From: Marinihelvus sp036351115
GTDB taxonomy: Bacteria; Pseudomonadota; Gammaproteobacteria; Xanthomonadales; SZUA-36
DNA length: 18,851 nucleotides
Direction of reading: 5' to 3'
Assembly: GCA_036351115.1 (NCBI GenBank)
Contig: JAZBOL010000049.1
Span: 1-18,851, forward strand
Shown here one piece after another: positions 1-6,910 of this stretch (the stretch's first letter is position 1; each line of letters starts with the position of its first letter). Made by a program: the position numbers and the translations under genes. The notes under the pieces were generated by a model. That model was not told the DNA's origin, ran no database searches, and saw nothing but the letters and a program-made list of their open reading frames with translations.

Positions 1-261
1 CGCTTCGAGGCGGGCGACGTCGAGAAAGTGGACGCCTATCATCGCTCGATCGCGTGGTCGCTTCACCGGGAGCAACTCGTGTTCGAGTGCCTTGCCGACC
101 AGGCCTGGCTGTTCTCCACCGATGCCGGCCGCGAGTGTCAGCCATCGAACGAAGCCTGGCCAATACCGGAGAACTGGCCGATCCCCGGCCTCGAAAACAA
201 ACGCCGTAGCTACAACCGCGGCGACTCCTCGCCATCCGACCCGTCAGGCCCCGACTCCTGA
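1..261 (+). CDS. 3' end of an unidentified protein (5'-truncated)
   Basis: The frame is open from the first base and ends at TGA 259-261, giving 86 visible residues. A GTG at 28 could be read as a start, but the frame and its GC-rich third positions continue unbroken upstream, so this is more likely the C-terminal end of a longer gene that begins outside the window. The visible part is acidic and Trp-rich (AWSLHREQ, DQAWLFS, EAWPIPENWPIPG) and ends in a low-complexity Ser/Pro/Asp tail, which suggests a disordered C-terminus. I recognise no domain, signal peptide or membrane segment. It converges on the response-regulator gene, with 171 bp between the two stops. The product is unknown. Confidence 0.5.
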   Translation, partial: RFEAGDVEKVDAYHRSIAWSLHREQLVFECLADQAWLFSTDAGRECQPSNEAWPIPENWPIPGLENKRRSYNRGDSSPSDPSGPDS

Positions 262-337
262 CGCAACGCCACGGCGACGGTCGGCGAACCCACCCCCCAG
301 GGAGCGGTTCACAGCGCAGGCGAGAGCGACCGCACGT

Positions 338-354
338 TTTGCGCGCAGCGCAAA
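338..354. terminator. Short hairpin between convergent genes, possible terminator
   Basis: TTTGCGC-GCA-GCGCAAA is a perfect 7-bp inverted repeat with a 3-nt loop. It lies in the 171-bp gap between two converging genes, where a bidirectional terminator would be expected. The A/T base pairs at the foot of the stem put three T at the 3' side on either strand, but no longer T-run follows, so it is at best a weak intrinsic terminator. The rest of 262-432 shows nothing else recognisable. Confidence 0.3.
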
Positions 355-432
355 GAGTAAGGATGCGAAGCCGTCGCGCTTGGGTTTTGAAAGGGGGTGC
401 GCACCAGGCCTTTACCTCATACCCGTCGAGAC

Positions 433-1074
433 TCAGACAAATCCAAGCTCGAAGGCCTTGAGCACGGCCCGCGTCCTGTCCCGGACGCCGAGCTTGGAAA
501 GGATGTTGGAGACGTGGTTTTTCACCGTGCCCTCCGCCACGCCCAGGGACGAGGCGATTTCCTTGTTCGAGTAGCCACCGGCCATCAGGCGCAGGATTTC
601 CGTCTCGCGTTCCGTGAGGGGATCCGGGCGATCCAGCGCGGAGAAATCGGTTTCGTGGTTTTCGAGACCCTTGAGCAGGCGTTCGGTGACGGCCGGTTTG
701 ACGATCGAGCCACCTTCGGCAACGGTCTTGATCGCGCCGACGAGTTCTTCGAGGGCGACATCCTTGAGCAGGTACCCCCTGGCGCCGTTCCGGATGCCGG
801 CGAGGACGAGCTCGTCGTCGTCGAAGGTCGTGAGAATGATCGTCGGCGGCAGCTGGTCGTTGTCCTTGAGCTGACGAAGCACCTCGACCCCATTCATGCC
901 CGGCATGCGCATGTCGAGCAGGACCACGTCCGGCGCCACCTCCGGTATGCGTGCGACCGCCTCGGCCCCGTCCGGCGCTTCGGCGACCACTTCGATTTCC
1001 TCTGACAGTTCCAGCAGGCTACGCACGCCCTTGCGCACCAGGTTCTGGTCGTCCACAAGCATGACCTTGATCAT
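433..1074 (-). CDS. NarL/FixJ-family response regulator (LuxR-type HTH)
   Basis: A 213-residue DNA-binding response regulator, the usual length for the family. The receiver domain spans about residues 1-120: acidic pair D8-D9, phospho-acceptor D54 in LLDMRMPGMNG, T82 and K104 (GYLLKD), all in the expected places. A LuxR/GerE helix-turn-helix spans about residues 152-210 (LTERETEILRLMAGG, then NKEIA and EGTVKNHVSNILSKL). The start is the ATG whose complement is at 1072-1074. It lies 6 bp downstream of the histidine kinase stop, so kinase and regulator form one operon and almost certainly one phosphorelay. Phosphorylation at D54 should control dimerisation and DNA binding. The regulon cannot be read from the sequence, and no obvious target operator is visible nearby. 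Confidence 0.93.
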   Translation of the reverse strand: MIKVMLVDDQNLVRKGVRSLLELSEEIEVVAEAPDGAEAVARIPEVAPDVVLLDMRMPGMNGVEVLRQLKDNDQLPPTIILTTFDDDELVLAGIRNGARGYLLKDVALEELVGAIKTVAEGGSIVKPAVTERLLKGLENHETDFSALDRPDPLTERETEILRLMAGGYSNKEIASSLGVAEGTVKNHVSNILSKLGVRDRTRAVLKAFELGFV

Positions 1075-1080
1075 CGTCCT

Positions 1081-2232
1081 CTATCCCTCCAGGGGCATCC
1101 ACAGATGCAGGGTGAAGCCGGCGCCCCGGGCCGACTCGATCTCCAGTTTACCGCCGAGCGCCTCGATGCGCTCCGACATGCCCAACAGCCCGTTACCCCT
1201 GCGGACCTCGCGGGTGCCCCGCCCATCGTCGCGGGCGCTCATGGCCAGGCCGTCCTGGGCGATTGAAACGCGGATCCACAGGTTCCGGGCGCGCGCGTGG
1301 CGCACGCTGTTCGTCATGATTTCCTGGGCGCTGCGCAACAGCACCTGGGCCTGGTCCGCATCCACGAGCACCTCGTCCCCGGGCAGGTCAAGGTGAATGG
1401 CCGGCGCCGGCACGCCTTCGACCAGGGTGCGCAAGGCGTCGGCCAGGTCGACCTGGTCGTCACGGCGCATGTCACTCACCACCTCGCGCACGTCGGCGAG
1501 CAGCAGCTTGGCCAGGGAATGGGCCTGCTGGACGTGGTGCAGGGATTTCCCTTCCACCAGGTGCGTGACGACTTCGAGGTTGAGGGTCAGCGCCGTCAGG
1601 TGGTGGCCCACGAGGTCATGCAACTCGCGGGCGATACGGACGCGTTCGGCCACGCGCGTATTCTGCGCCAGCATGGCCTGCGTCGCACGCAGTTCCCGGT
1701 TGAGCAGGCGCAGCTCGTCCCGGGCCTGCTTTTCCCGGACGGCGGCGAAGGACCCGACAAAGGCAAACAGGGCGATTCCGAGGAAGACGCCGGCTTCGAC
1801 CGCCACATCCGGCGTATTGCCGCCGGTGGCGACCAGGAGGGTTGCCAGCAGCAGGCTTTGTCCAAACAGCCAGATCAGGCCCTGCAGCGTGGGCAGCATC
1901 CACGGCAGAAGGGCCGCCACGGGCAGCAGCAGCATGCCCCCGACCGACGTCAGGGAAACGAGGCTCGCCCCCAGCGCCGAACCGGTCAGCACCACCAGGT
2001 AGGCGAAGCGGTAGGGCATGGGCCGCGTGCCGGGCATGACCTTGAGGTAGGTCCAGTAGGTGTAACCGAACACGAGTTGCAATACCCACCAGACGACGTA
2101 GCGCTCGACGGGGAGCTGCATGTCGTTGAACAGCTGGGGGACGAGCAGCGGCAGGCCCGCGCAGAACCAGGTGAACAGGCCGGCGTAGCGCAGCAGTTCG
2201 TACGGCCGTTGGCGCCGGGGCAACAGGGTCAT
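1081..2232 (-). CDS. Membrane sensor histidine kinase, NarX/DesK-like (HisKA_3)
   Basis: A 383-residue sensor kinase. Residues from about 12 to 155 form several hydrophobic helices with short loops, a membrane sensor module without a large periplasmic domain. A short coiled linker follows. The dimerisation/phosphotransfer domain has the HPK7-type H-box RELHDLVGHHL, with the phospho-accepting His at 205. The HATPase domain has an N-box near 300 (EIMTNSVRHA), a G1 box DDGRG near 330 and a G2 box GNGLLGM near 340. Its partner is the response regulator directly downstream (6-bp gap). The sensor layout resembles DesK/LiaS-type kinases that monitor membrane or envelope state, but the signal is unknown. 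The ATG at 2230-2232 is the most upstream start; no strong Shine-Dalgarno is visible. Confidence 0.9.
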   Translation of the reverse strand: MTLLPRRQRPYELLRYAGLFTWFCAGLPLLVPQLFNDMQLPVERYVVWWVLQLVFGYTYWTYLKVMPGTRPMPYRFAYLVVLTGSALGASLVSLTSVGGMLLLPVAALLPWMLPTLQGLIWLFGQSLLLATLLVATGGNTPDVAVEAGVFLGIALFAFVGSFAAVREKQARDELRLLNRELRATQAMLAQNTRVAERVRIARELHDLVGHHLTALTLNLEVVTHLVEGKSLHHVQQAHSLAKLLLADVREVVSDMRRDDQVDLADALRTLVEGVPAPAIHLDLPGDEVLVDADQAQVLLRSAQEIMTNSVRHARARNLWIRVSIAQDGLAMSARDDGRGTREVRRGNGLLGMSERIEALGGKLEIESARGAGFTLHLWMPLEG

Positions 2233-2338
2233 GAATCCGGACTCACGAGGGCTTGCCGGACAGGGGCCAGGTTAGGGGCTTCGCGAGGGAACAGATCGCC
2301 ACGATGCAGAGTGTGTTTTCGCCGGAGAGTCGAGCCCC

Positions 2339-2344
2339 CATAAT
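2339..2344 (+). promoter_or_regulatory. Possible -10 box for the HExxH/GNAT pair
   Basis: CATAAT matches TATAAT at 5 of 6 positions and would place transcription start near 2351, about 27 nt before the GTG start at 2378. A -35 at 17-bp spacing (2316-2321, TTTTCG) is poor (3 of 6). The 145-bp gap is divergent, so the kinase promoter must lie here as well, but I see no clear match for it on the minus strand. Confidence 0.3.
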
Positions 2345-2377
2345 AACGCGCTGATCCCGTCGACCGCACCTCGGCCC

Positions 2378-2908
2378 GTGACCCAGGCTCCGCCAGAAAA
2401 CCCGGAAGACGTCCTCCGCCTCGCCGACCTCGATGTGGCGCAGGTCGACGCCCTGCTGCGTCGCCTCGGACTCCGTCTCGAAGCGGTCAGCGAAGCGGCC
2501 CCGATCCCCGGCAGCTTCTGGGGCGACGAGGAGGCCGGCCTTCGGGAAAACCGGCTGCTGGCGCGAGCGGATACGCCGATTCATTCCGTCCTGCACGAGG
2601 CCTGCCATTACGTCTGCATGACACCGGCACGCCGCAAAGGGCTGGACACGGACGCCGGGGGAGACTATGAAGAAGAGAACGGCGTGTGCTTCCTGCAGAT
2701 TCTCCTCGCAGATCACTTGCCAGGCATGGATCGGCACCGGATGATGCGGGACATGGACGCCTGGGGATACAGCTTTCGCCTGGGTTCGGCGCGAAACTGG
2801 TTCGAAGGGGATTCGGTTGATGCGCGGGAGTTTCTCGCACGTCATGGACTCATCGACAGGGATGGCAAACCGACATGGAAGTTGCGAAAGACCCCGACCG
2901 GGACGTAA
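2378..2908 (+). CDS. Small HExxH-motif protein, putative zinc-dependent hydrolase
   Basis: A 176-residue cytoplasmic protein with no signal peptide or membrane helix. Its clearest feature is H73-E-A-C-H77 inside a predicted helix (SVLHEACHYVC), the HExxH zinc-binding/catalytic signature of zincins. An acidic cluster at E98-E99-E100-N101 follows about 21 residues later and could supply the third ligand, as in gluzincins. The rest of the fold is not recognisable to me. The start is GTG 2378: the frame upstream has no ATG, and the next Met (M81) would remove the motif. It is followed, with a 34-nt overlap, by a GNAT acetyltransferase gene, so the two are probably co-transcribed. Peptidase activity is inferred from the motif only; a non-proteolytic metal-binding role is equally possible. 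Confidence 0.75.
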   Translation: MTQAPPENPEDVLRLADLDVAQVDALLRRLGLRLEAVSEAAPIPGSFWGDEEAGLRENRLLARADTPIHSVLHEACHYVCMTPARRKGLDTDAGGDYEEENGVCFLQILLADHLPGMDRHRMMRDMDAWGYSFRLGSARNWFEGDSVDAREFLARHGLIDRDGKPTWKLRKTPTGT

Positions 2909-3459
2909 AACCCTTCCAATTGAAGACACAGCGCCTGGTGCTGCGCCCGCTGACGCCCGACGACGCGCCCGGCATGTACGCCATCTATTCCGACCCGGAA
3001 ACGATGCGCTACTGGTCTGCGCAGGTGATCGGCAGCCTGGAGGGGGCCGCCAACATGGTCCGGGACGACCTGCGCCTGCAGCTCGATGGCCATGCGGCTT
3101 TCTGGGCCATCGTGCTGCCGAAAACCGGGCGGGTAATCGGCAAGTTCACCCTCTTCACCATCAACCGGGACAATCGGCGGGCGGAAATCGGTTACGTGCT
3201 CAATCGCCAGTTCTGGGGCAAGGGCTACGGGACGGAATGCCTGGCGGCCATGCTGGAGGTGGCTTTCGACCAGTTTCAGCTTCATCGCCTGGAGGCGGAT
3301 ATCGACCCGGAGAACACGGCCAGCCTGGCGTTGCTGAAGAAATTCGGATTCCGGGAGGAAGGAAAGCTCCGGGAGCGATGGCTCATGGGCACGGAATGGC
3401 GCGACAGCGTCATGATGGCCTTGCTGGCGCCTGCCTGGCGCCTGGCCCGCGCGCGCTGA
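2875..3459 (+). CDS. GNAT-family N-acetyltransferase (RimJ/RimL type)
   Basis: A 194-residue acetyl-CoA-dependent N-acetyltransferase. Family landmarks appear in order: the N-terminal strand LKTQRLVLRPLTPDDA (about residues 16-31), the strand before the pyrophosphate loop (RAEIGYVLN), the acetyl-CoA loop W114-GKGYG-119, and the C-terminal block with ENTASLALLKKFGFREEG. This is the Acetyltransf_3 architecture of RimJ/RimL and of many small-molecule acetylases; the acceptor substrate cannot be assigned. The ATG at 2875 overlaps the preceding gene by 34 nt and has a GGGATGG stretch upstream. A TTG at 2920 would instead start the protein exactly at the conserved core and leave an 11-nt gap, so the true start is uncertain. 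It converges on the FHA gene (69-bp gap). Confidence 0.88.
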   Translation: MEVAKDPDRDVKPFQLKTQRLVLRPLTPDDAPGMYAIYSDPETMRYWSAQVIGSLEGAANMVRDDLRLQLDGHAAFWAIVLPKTGRVIGKFTLFTINRDNRRAEIGYVLNRQFWGKGYGTECLAAMLEVAFDQFQLHRLEADIDPENTASLALLKKFGFREEGKLRERWLMGTEWRDSVMMALLAPAWRLARAR

Positions 3460-3481
3460 GACAGCGCTCCGGCTACCGCTC

Positions 3482-3494
3482 CGTCAGCCTGACG
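3482..3494. repeat. 13-bp palindrome in a convergent intergenic gap
   Basis: CGTCAG-C-CTGACG is a perfect inverted repeat with a single central base, lying between the GNAT stop (3459) and the FHA stop (3529). It could fold as a short hairpin (4-bp stem, 5-nt loop) or be a protein-binding site. No T-run follows on either strand, so it is not a convincing intrinsic terminator. Confidence 0.3.
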
Positions 3495-3528
3495 CACCCC
3501 GCCTCGCGGCGCCCGCTGCCCCGACGGA

Positions 3529-3963
3529 TCAGTTGCCTCCCAGGGACGGTATCCACCCCTGCCACCAGGCGAGGCCTGCCGCGGAAGCGGCCAGCACCGC
3601 CGCTGCCAGCCACCAGGCCCAGGCAGACCCGCGTGCCTGCGTCGCCTCTTCCGTGAGCACGCGTTCCGGCCGAAGCCCCGGGGCCTGCAGGATGAACCGG
3701 CTGCGGCCCACGCGAACCTCGTCACCACCGGCAAGGCTGACCTCCCGGACCGCCTCGCCGTTCACGGTGACTTCCTCGCTGCCCAGCGCGATGAGCCGCA
3801 CGGAGCCATCGTCCCTGACGGTCACCGAGGCCCAGGCCGCATCACCCTCGCCTTCCACGGTGATGTCATTGCCGGCGCCGGGACCGAGCTGCTGCTCCCC
3901 GGAAAGCGGAAAAGACTGGTTGAGCACGGCCCCGGAGGTGCCCTTGAGACGGTAAGTGGTCAT
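3529..3963 (-). CDS. Tail-anchored protein with a degenerate FHA-like domain
   Basis: A 144-residue protein. Residues about 1-95 have the strand pattern of a forkhead-associated domain: LKGTSGAVLNQSFPLSG, then QLGPGAGNDITV, then SEEVTVNGEAV and GGDEVRVGRSRFIL. The usual phosphothreonine-binding residues (GR, SRH) are missing or replaced, so phosphopeptide binding is doubtful. A linker leads to one transmembrane helix at about residues 114-135 (WAWWLAAAVLAASAAGLAWW) and a 9-residue tail, a tail-anchored arrangement with the FHA-like domain in the cytoplasm. The start is the ATG at 3961-3963, 10 nt after the ispF stop. The open frame extends further upstream, but that part only shadows ispF. 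It is the last gene of the pyrG-ispF run. A membrane-recruitment or scaffold role is speculative. Confidence 0.75.
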   Translation of the reverse strand: MTTYRLKGTSGAVLNQSFPLSGEQQLGPGAGNDITVEGEGDAAWASVTVRDDGSVRLIALGSEEVTVNGEAVREVSLAGGDEVRVGRSRFILQAPGLRPERVLTEEATQARGSAWAWWLAAAVLAASAAGLAWWQGWIPSLGGN

Positions 3964-3973
3964 GGATGCATTT

Positions 3974-4459
3974 TCATGAATTTCGGTTGAGACAGACGAT
4001 GGCCTGGGCGGCGATGCCTTCCTGCCGGCCGCAAAATCCGAGGCGCTCCGTGGTGGTCGCCTTGACCGACACGCACTGCACTTCGATGTCCAGGTCGGCG
4101 GCGATCGCCGTGCGCATGGCCGCCAGGTGCGGCGCCAGCCTGGGGCGCTCACAGATCACCGTGCTGTCGACGTTGCCGACCCGGTAGCCCTGACCGGCGA
4201 CGAGGCCGTGCACGGCCCGCAATAACCCGCGGCTGTCCGCGCCGGCCCAGGCGGGATCGTCCGGAGGAAAATGGTGCCCGATGTCCCCGAGGGCAAGGGC
4301 GCCCAGCAGCGCGTCGCACAGCGCGTGCAGCAGCACGTCACCGTCCGAGTGCGCCGCAAGCCCCCGGTCGTGCGGAATGCGCACACCGCCGAGCATGACG
4401 TGATCGCCCTCCGAGAAGGCATGGACGTCGAAACCCTGGCCGAGTCGGATCGCGTTCAT
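3974..4459 (-). CDS. ispF: 2-C-methyl-D-erythritol 2,4-cyclodiphosphate synthase
   Basis: A 161-residue enzyme of the MEP isoprenoid pathway. It cyclises CDP-methylerythritol 2-phosphate to methylerythritol cyclodiphosphate with release of CMP, normally as a cytoplasmic homotrimer. The metal-binding residues D11 and H13 (GFDVHAF) and H45 are present, with the conserved AHSDGDVLLHALCDALLGA block, the DIGHHFPP loop, and KATTTERLGFCGR near the C-terminus that contacts the nucleotide. Length matches the family (about 157-162). Its ATG overlaps the ispD stop as ATGA (4456-4459), so translation of the two consecutive-step enzymes is probably coupled. Confidence 0.97.
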   Translation of the reverse strand: MNAIRLGQGFDVHAFSEGDHVMLGGVRIPHDRGLAAHSDGDVLLHALCDALLGALALGDIGHHFPPDDPAWAGADSRGLLRAVHGLVAGQGYRVGNVDSTVICERPRLAPHLAAMRTAIAADLDIEVQCVSVKATTTERLGFCGRQEGIAAQAIVCLNRNS

Positions 4460-5196
4460 GAGGCGTTCTCCCGCTGAAGTTTCAGGATGGCTTCGGCCAG
4501 CGGCAGGTCCGCGGCCCAGGTGACTTTCAGGTTGGTGCGGTCTCCGGCGACCAGTAACGGATGGTATCCGGCCGCCTCCATGGCGCCGGCTTCGTCCGTG
4601 GGCGGCGCACCCGCGTCGATCTGGGCGGTCAGCGCCGCTTCCAGCGCCTTCGCCGGAAACAGCTGGGGCGTCTGGGCGGCCCAGAGTTCCTCGCGATCGA
4701 CAGTTTCCCGAATGACGGGCGGATCATCGGCGGCTCGCTTCAGGGTATCGCTCACCGGCTCGGCAAGAATCGCGCCGTCCACCGATGCGAGCCCTTCGTC
4801 CAGCAGACGTTCGAGGGACGACCGGTCGAGGCAGGGCCGGGCCGCGTCGTGCACGAGCACCCAGTCGGGGTTCGCGGTCCGGCGGGCATGCCGCAGGGCA
4901 TTCAGCACCGAGTGCGCCCGGGTATCGCCCCCGGGGACCGTGTCCACGGGGCACCCCAGGTCCCAGACAAGGTCGTCGCCGTAGCGGTCGTCCGGCGCCA
5001 GCGCCAGGGTGACGCCCCCGACCCGGGGGTCGGCCACGACCCGCATCACGGACCACTGGAGCATGGGTGTGCCGAGCAGCAGCCGGTACTGCTTCGGTGG
5101 TAACGCGCTTGCCGCGAGCCGGCGACCCGCGCCGGCAGCGGGAACGATGGCGTGGACGACCGGGGGATTCGGCGGTGATGGGCCCGTGCTACTCAT
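4456..5196 (-). CDS. ispD: 2-C-methyl-D-erythritol 4-phosphate cytidylyltransferase
   Basis: A 246-residue MEP-pathway enzyme that transfers CMP from CTP to methylerythritol 4-phosphate. The nucleotide-binding loop VPAAGAGRR (residues 18-26) and K35 of PPKQY are present, followed by the conserved VLVHDAARPCL block, the TVDRE/LWAAQTPQLF segment and TDEAGAMEAAG. The N-terminus has about 8 extra residues (a Ser/Pro-rich stretch before VVHAIVPAAG) relative to E. coli IspD, so a later start is conceivable, but the ATG at 5194-5196 is only 7 nt from the ftsB stop, a typical operon spacing. It lies upstream of ispF with a 4-nt overlap. Its substrate CTP is made by PyrG, the first gene of the same run. 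Confidence 0.96.
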   Translation of the reverse strand: MSSTGPSPPNPPVVHAIVPAAGAGRRLAASALPPKQYRLLLGTPMLQWSVMRVVADPRVGGVTLALAPDDRYGDDLVWDLGCPVDTVPGGDTRAHSVLNALRHARRTANPDWVLVHDAARPCLDRSSLERLLDEGLASVDGAILAEPVSDTLKRAADDPPVIRETVDREELWAAQTPQLFPAKALEAALTAQIDAGAPPTDEAGAMEAAGYHPLLVAGDRTNLKVTWAADLPLAEAILKLQRENAS

Positions 5197-5203
5197 GACA
5201 GGG

Positions 5204-5536
5204 TCAGTTGGAACCGTCCGGATCGCGCGGGCGGGACTCGTCGCGGGGCCGGTCCCCGGGCTCGGCTTTCGGCACGACCTGGTAGAACTCCTCGCCCTCC
5301 CGGGTCAGGCCGAGCTCGCTCCGGGCGCGCTCTTCCACGGCGTCGAGCCGTTCACGCAGGTCTTCCACCTCGGCGCGCAGCGCGCTGTTGCGTTCCTCGA
5401 GCTGCTCGTTCTCCGCTTCCTGGGCGGCGACCCGTTGCTCCAGACCGCTGATGTCGCTGAAACCCCCGTCGCCGAACCAGAGCTTGAACTGCAAGGCCAC
5501 CAGCACCAACAGCAGGATGGCGATGATGACCTTCAC
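5204..5536 (-). CDS. ftsB: Cell division protein FtsB
   Basis: A 110-residue bitopic inner-membrane protein of the divisome, partner of FtsL and FtsQ in the complex that activates septal peptidoglycan synthesis. It has the typical short cytoplasmic start MKV, one transmembrane helix at about residues 4-20 (IIAILLLVLVALQFKLW), and a periplasmic coiled coil at about residues 30-72 rich in Glu/Leu/Arg (AENEQLEERNSALRAEVEDL). The short globular segment ARSELGLTREGEEFYQVV follows, which is characteristic of FtsB. A Pro/Asp/Arg-rich tail of about 20 residues ends the protein. It sits 6 nt after eno and 7 nt before ispD, the gene neighbourhood expected for FtsB in gammaproteobacteria. Confidence 0.94.
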   Translation of the reverse strand: MKVIIAILLLVLVALQFKLWFGDGGFSDISGLEQRVAAQEAENEQLEERNSALRAEVEDLRERLDAVEERARSELGLTREGEEFYQVVPKAEPGDRPRDESRPRDPDGSN

Positions 5537-5542
5537 GCGGGA

Positions 5543-6838
5543 TCAGATGTCGAGGCCGGGCACGTTGGCGAAGGCGTTGCGGCCGGCGTAGACCGCGTCC
5601 TCGCCGAGCGCTTCCTCGATGCGCAGCAGCTGGTTGTACTTGGCGATGCGGTCGGAGCGGGACAGGGACCCGGTCTTGATCTGCGTCGCCGTGGTCGCCA
5701 CCGCCAGGTCAGCGATGGTGCTGTCCTCGGTCTCGCCGGAGCGGTGGGAAATCACCGCGCCGTAGTTGGACGCTGCCGCCATGCGAATGGCGTTCAGCGT
5801 TTCCGTGAGCGTGCCGATCTGGTTGAACTTGATCAGGATCGCGTTGGCGATCGAACGCTCGATCCCCTGGGCGAAAATGCCCGTGTTGGTGACAAACAGG
5901 TCATCGCCGACAAGCTGGCAACGGCCACCGGTCAGGCGCGTGTGAATGGCCCAGCCGTCCCAGTCGTCCTCGGCCATGCCGTCTTCGATGGTGATGATCG
6001 GATACTGCTTCGCCCAGCCATCCAGGTACTCGGCGAAGTCCTGGCTGTCGAAGGACCGGTTTTCCGAGGCAAAGTGGTAACGGCCGTCCTCGTGAAACTC
6101 CGTGGAGGCCACATCCAGGCCGAGGTAGACCTGTTCGCCGGCCGTGTAGCCGGCCTTCTCGATCGCCTCGAGAATGACTTCCACGGCCGACTCGTTGGAC
6201 GGGAGATCCGGGGCGAAGCCGCCCTCGTCGCCGACGGCCGTGCTCAGGCCGCGGCTCTTGAGGACACCGGCCAGGGCGTGGAAGACCTCGGCGCCGCAGC
6301 GCAGAGCCTCCGAAAAACTCGGCAGGCCCACCGGCAGAATCATGAACTCCTGCATGTCCACGCTGTTGTCCGCGTGCGCCCCGCCGTTGATGATGTTCAT
6401 CATGGGCACGGGCATGGTCAGGCGATCCGTTTCCGCCAGGCTGGCCCAAAGGGGCTCGCCTTCATGATCCGCCACGGCACGGGCCGCTGCCAGGGAGACA
6501 CCCAGCAGCGCGTTGGCGCCGAGCCTCGCCTTGTTGGGCGTGCCGTCCAGGGCGATCATGGCCTCGTCCAGGGCCGCCTGGTCCCTGGCATCCATGCCGC
6601 GCACCGCATCGGCAATGGGCCCGTTGACGTTCGCCACGGCCTGGAGCACGCCTTTGCCGCCGTAGCGGCCGGCATCCCCGTCGCGCAACTCGATGGCCTC
6701 ACGGGCGCCGGTGGAGGCGCCGGAGGGCACCAGGGCGCGACCGAAGCCACCGGAAACCAGGCGCACCTCGGCCTCGAGCGTGGGGTTACCCCGGGAGTCG
6801 ATGATCTCGCGGGCGTGTACGGATTCGATGTCGGTCAT
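5543..6838 (-). CDS. eno: Enolase (phosphopyruvate hydratase)
   Basis: A 431-residue glycolytic enzyme that interconverts 2-phosphoglycerate and phosphoenolpyruvate using Mg2+; in many bacteria it is also a degradosome component. The N-terminal domain opens with the hallmark REIIDSRGNPTLEAEV. Catalytic E205 (VGDEGGFAPDL) and K337 (ILIKFNQIGTL) correspond to E. coli E209 and K342, and the SHRSGETEDSTIADLAV signature follows. Metal ligands are expected at the LGLD, TIEDGMAEDD and VGDDLFVTN segments, all present. Length equals the family norm. The ATG at 6836-6838 is preceded by GAGACC. The 72-bp gap after kdsA contains a hairpin and a TATAAT-like GATAAT, so eno may have extra expression of its own. 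Confidence 0.98.
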   Translation of the reverse strand: MTDIESVHAREIIDSRGNPTLEAEVRLVSGGFGRALVPSGASTGAREAIELRDGDAGRYGGKGVLQAVANVNGPIADAVRGMDARDQAALDEAMIALDGTPNKARLGANALLGVSLAAARAVADHEGEPLWASLAETDRLTMPVPMMNIINGGAHADNSVDMQEFMILPVGLPSFSEALRCGAEVFHALAGVLKSRGLSTAVGDEGGFAPDLPSNESAVEVILEAIEKAGYTAGEQVYLGLDVASTEFHEDGRYHFASENRSFDSQDFAEYLDGWAKQYPIITIEDGMAEDDWDGWAIHTRLTGGRCQLVGDDLFVTNTGIFAQGIERSIANAILIKFNQIGTLTETLNAIRMAAASNYGAVISHRSGETEDSTIADLAVATTATQIKTGSLSRSDRIAKYNQLLRIEEALGEDAVYAGRNAFANVPGLDI

Positions 6839-6868
6839 GGCGGTCTCGGTGGGTCTCGTTTCGGGTCG

Positions 6869-6874
6869 ATTATC
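6869..6874 (-). promoter_or_regulatory. Possible internal -10 box upstream of eno
   Basis: On the minus strand this reads GATAAT (5 of 6 matches to TATAAT) and would start transcription about 24 nt before the eno ATG. No acceptable -35 is visible at 16-18 bp, so this is a weak call. Independent transcription of eno, a highly expressed glycolytic gene, would make biological sense. Confidence 0.25.
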
Positions 6875-6882
6875 AGCTTCGT

Positions 6883-6907
6883 GCAGGGCGCGCCTGGCTT
6901 GCCCTGC
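6883..6907 (-). other. GC-rich stem-loop between kdsA and eno
   Basis: GCAGGGC (6883-6889) and GCCCTGC (6901-6907) form a perfect 7-bp inverted repeat with an 11-nt loop. On the transcribed strand it begins 3 nt after the kdsA stop codon. No T-run follows, so it is not a complete intrinsic terminator. It could be an attenuating or RNA-stabilising element that uncouples eno levels from pyrG-kdsA. Confidence 0.45.
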
Positions 6908-6910
6908 GGA

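Noticed and set aside
2243..2929. 228-codon minus-strand open frame opposite the HExxH gene
   Set aside because: The plus-strand frame has a metal-binding motif and normal protein composition and continues into a coupled GNAT gene; the minus frame has neither.
3964..4152. Upstream extension of the FHA protein to a start at 4152
   Set aside because: These 63 codons overlap ispF in another frame and translate to an Arg/Pro/Ser-rich shadow; the FHA-like part begins right after the ATG at 3963.
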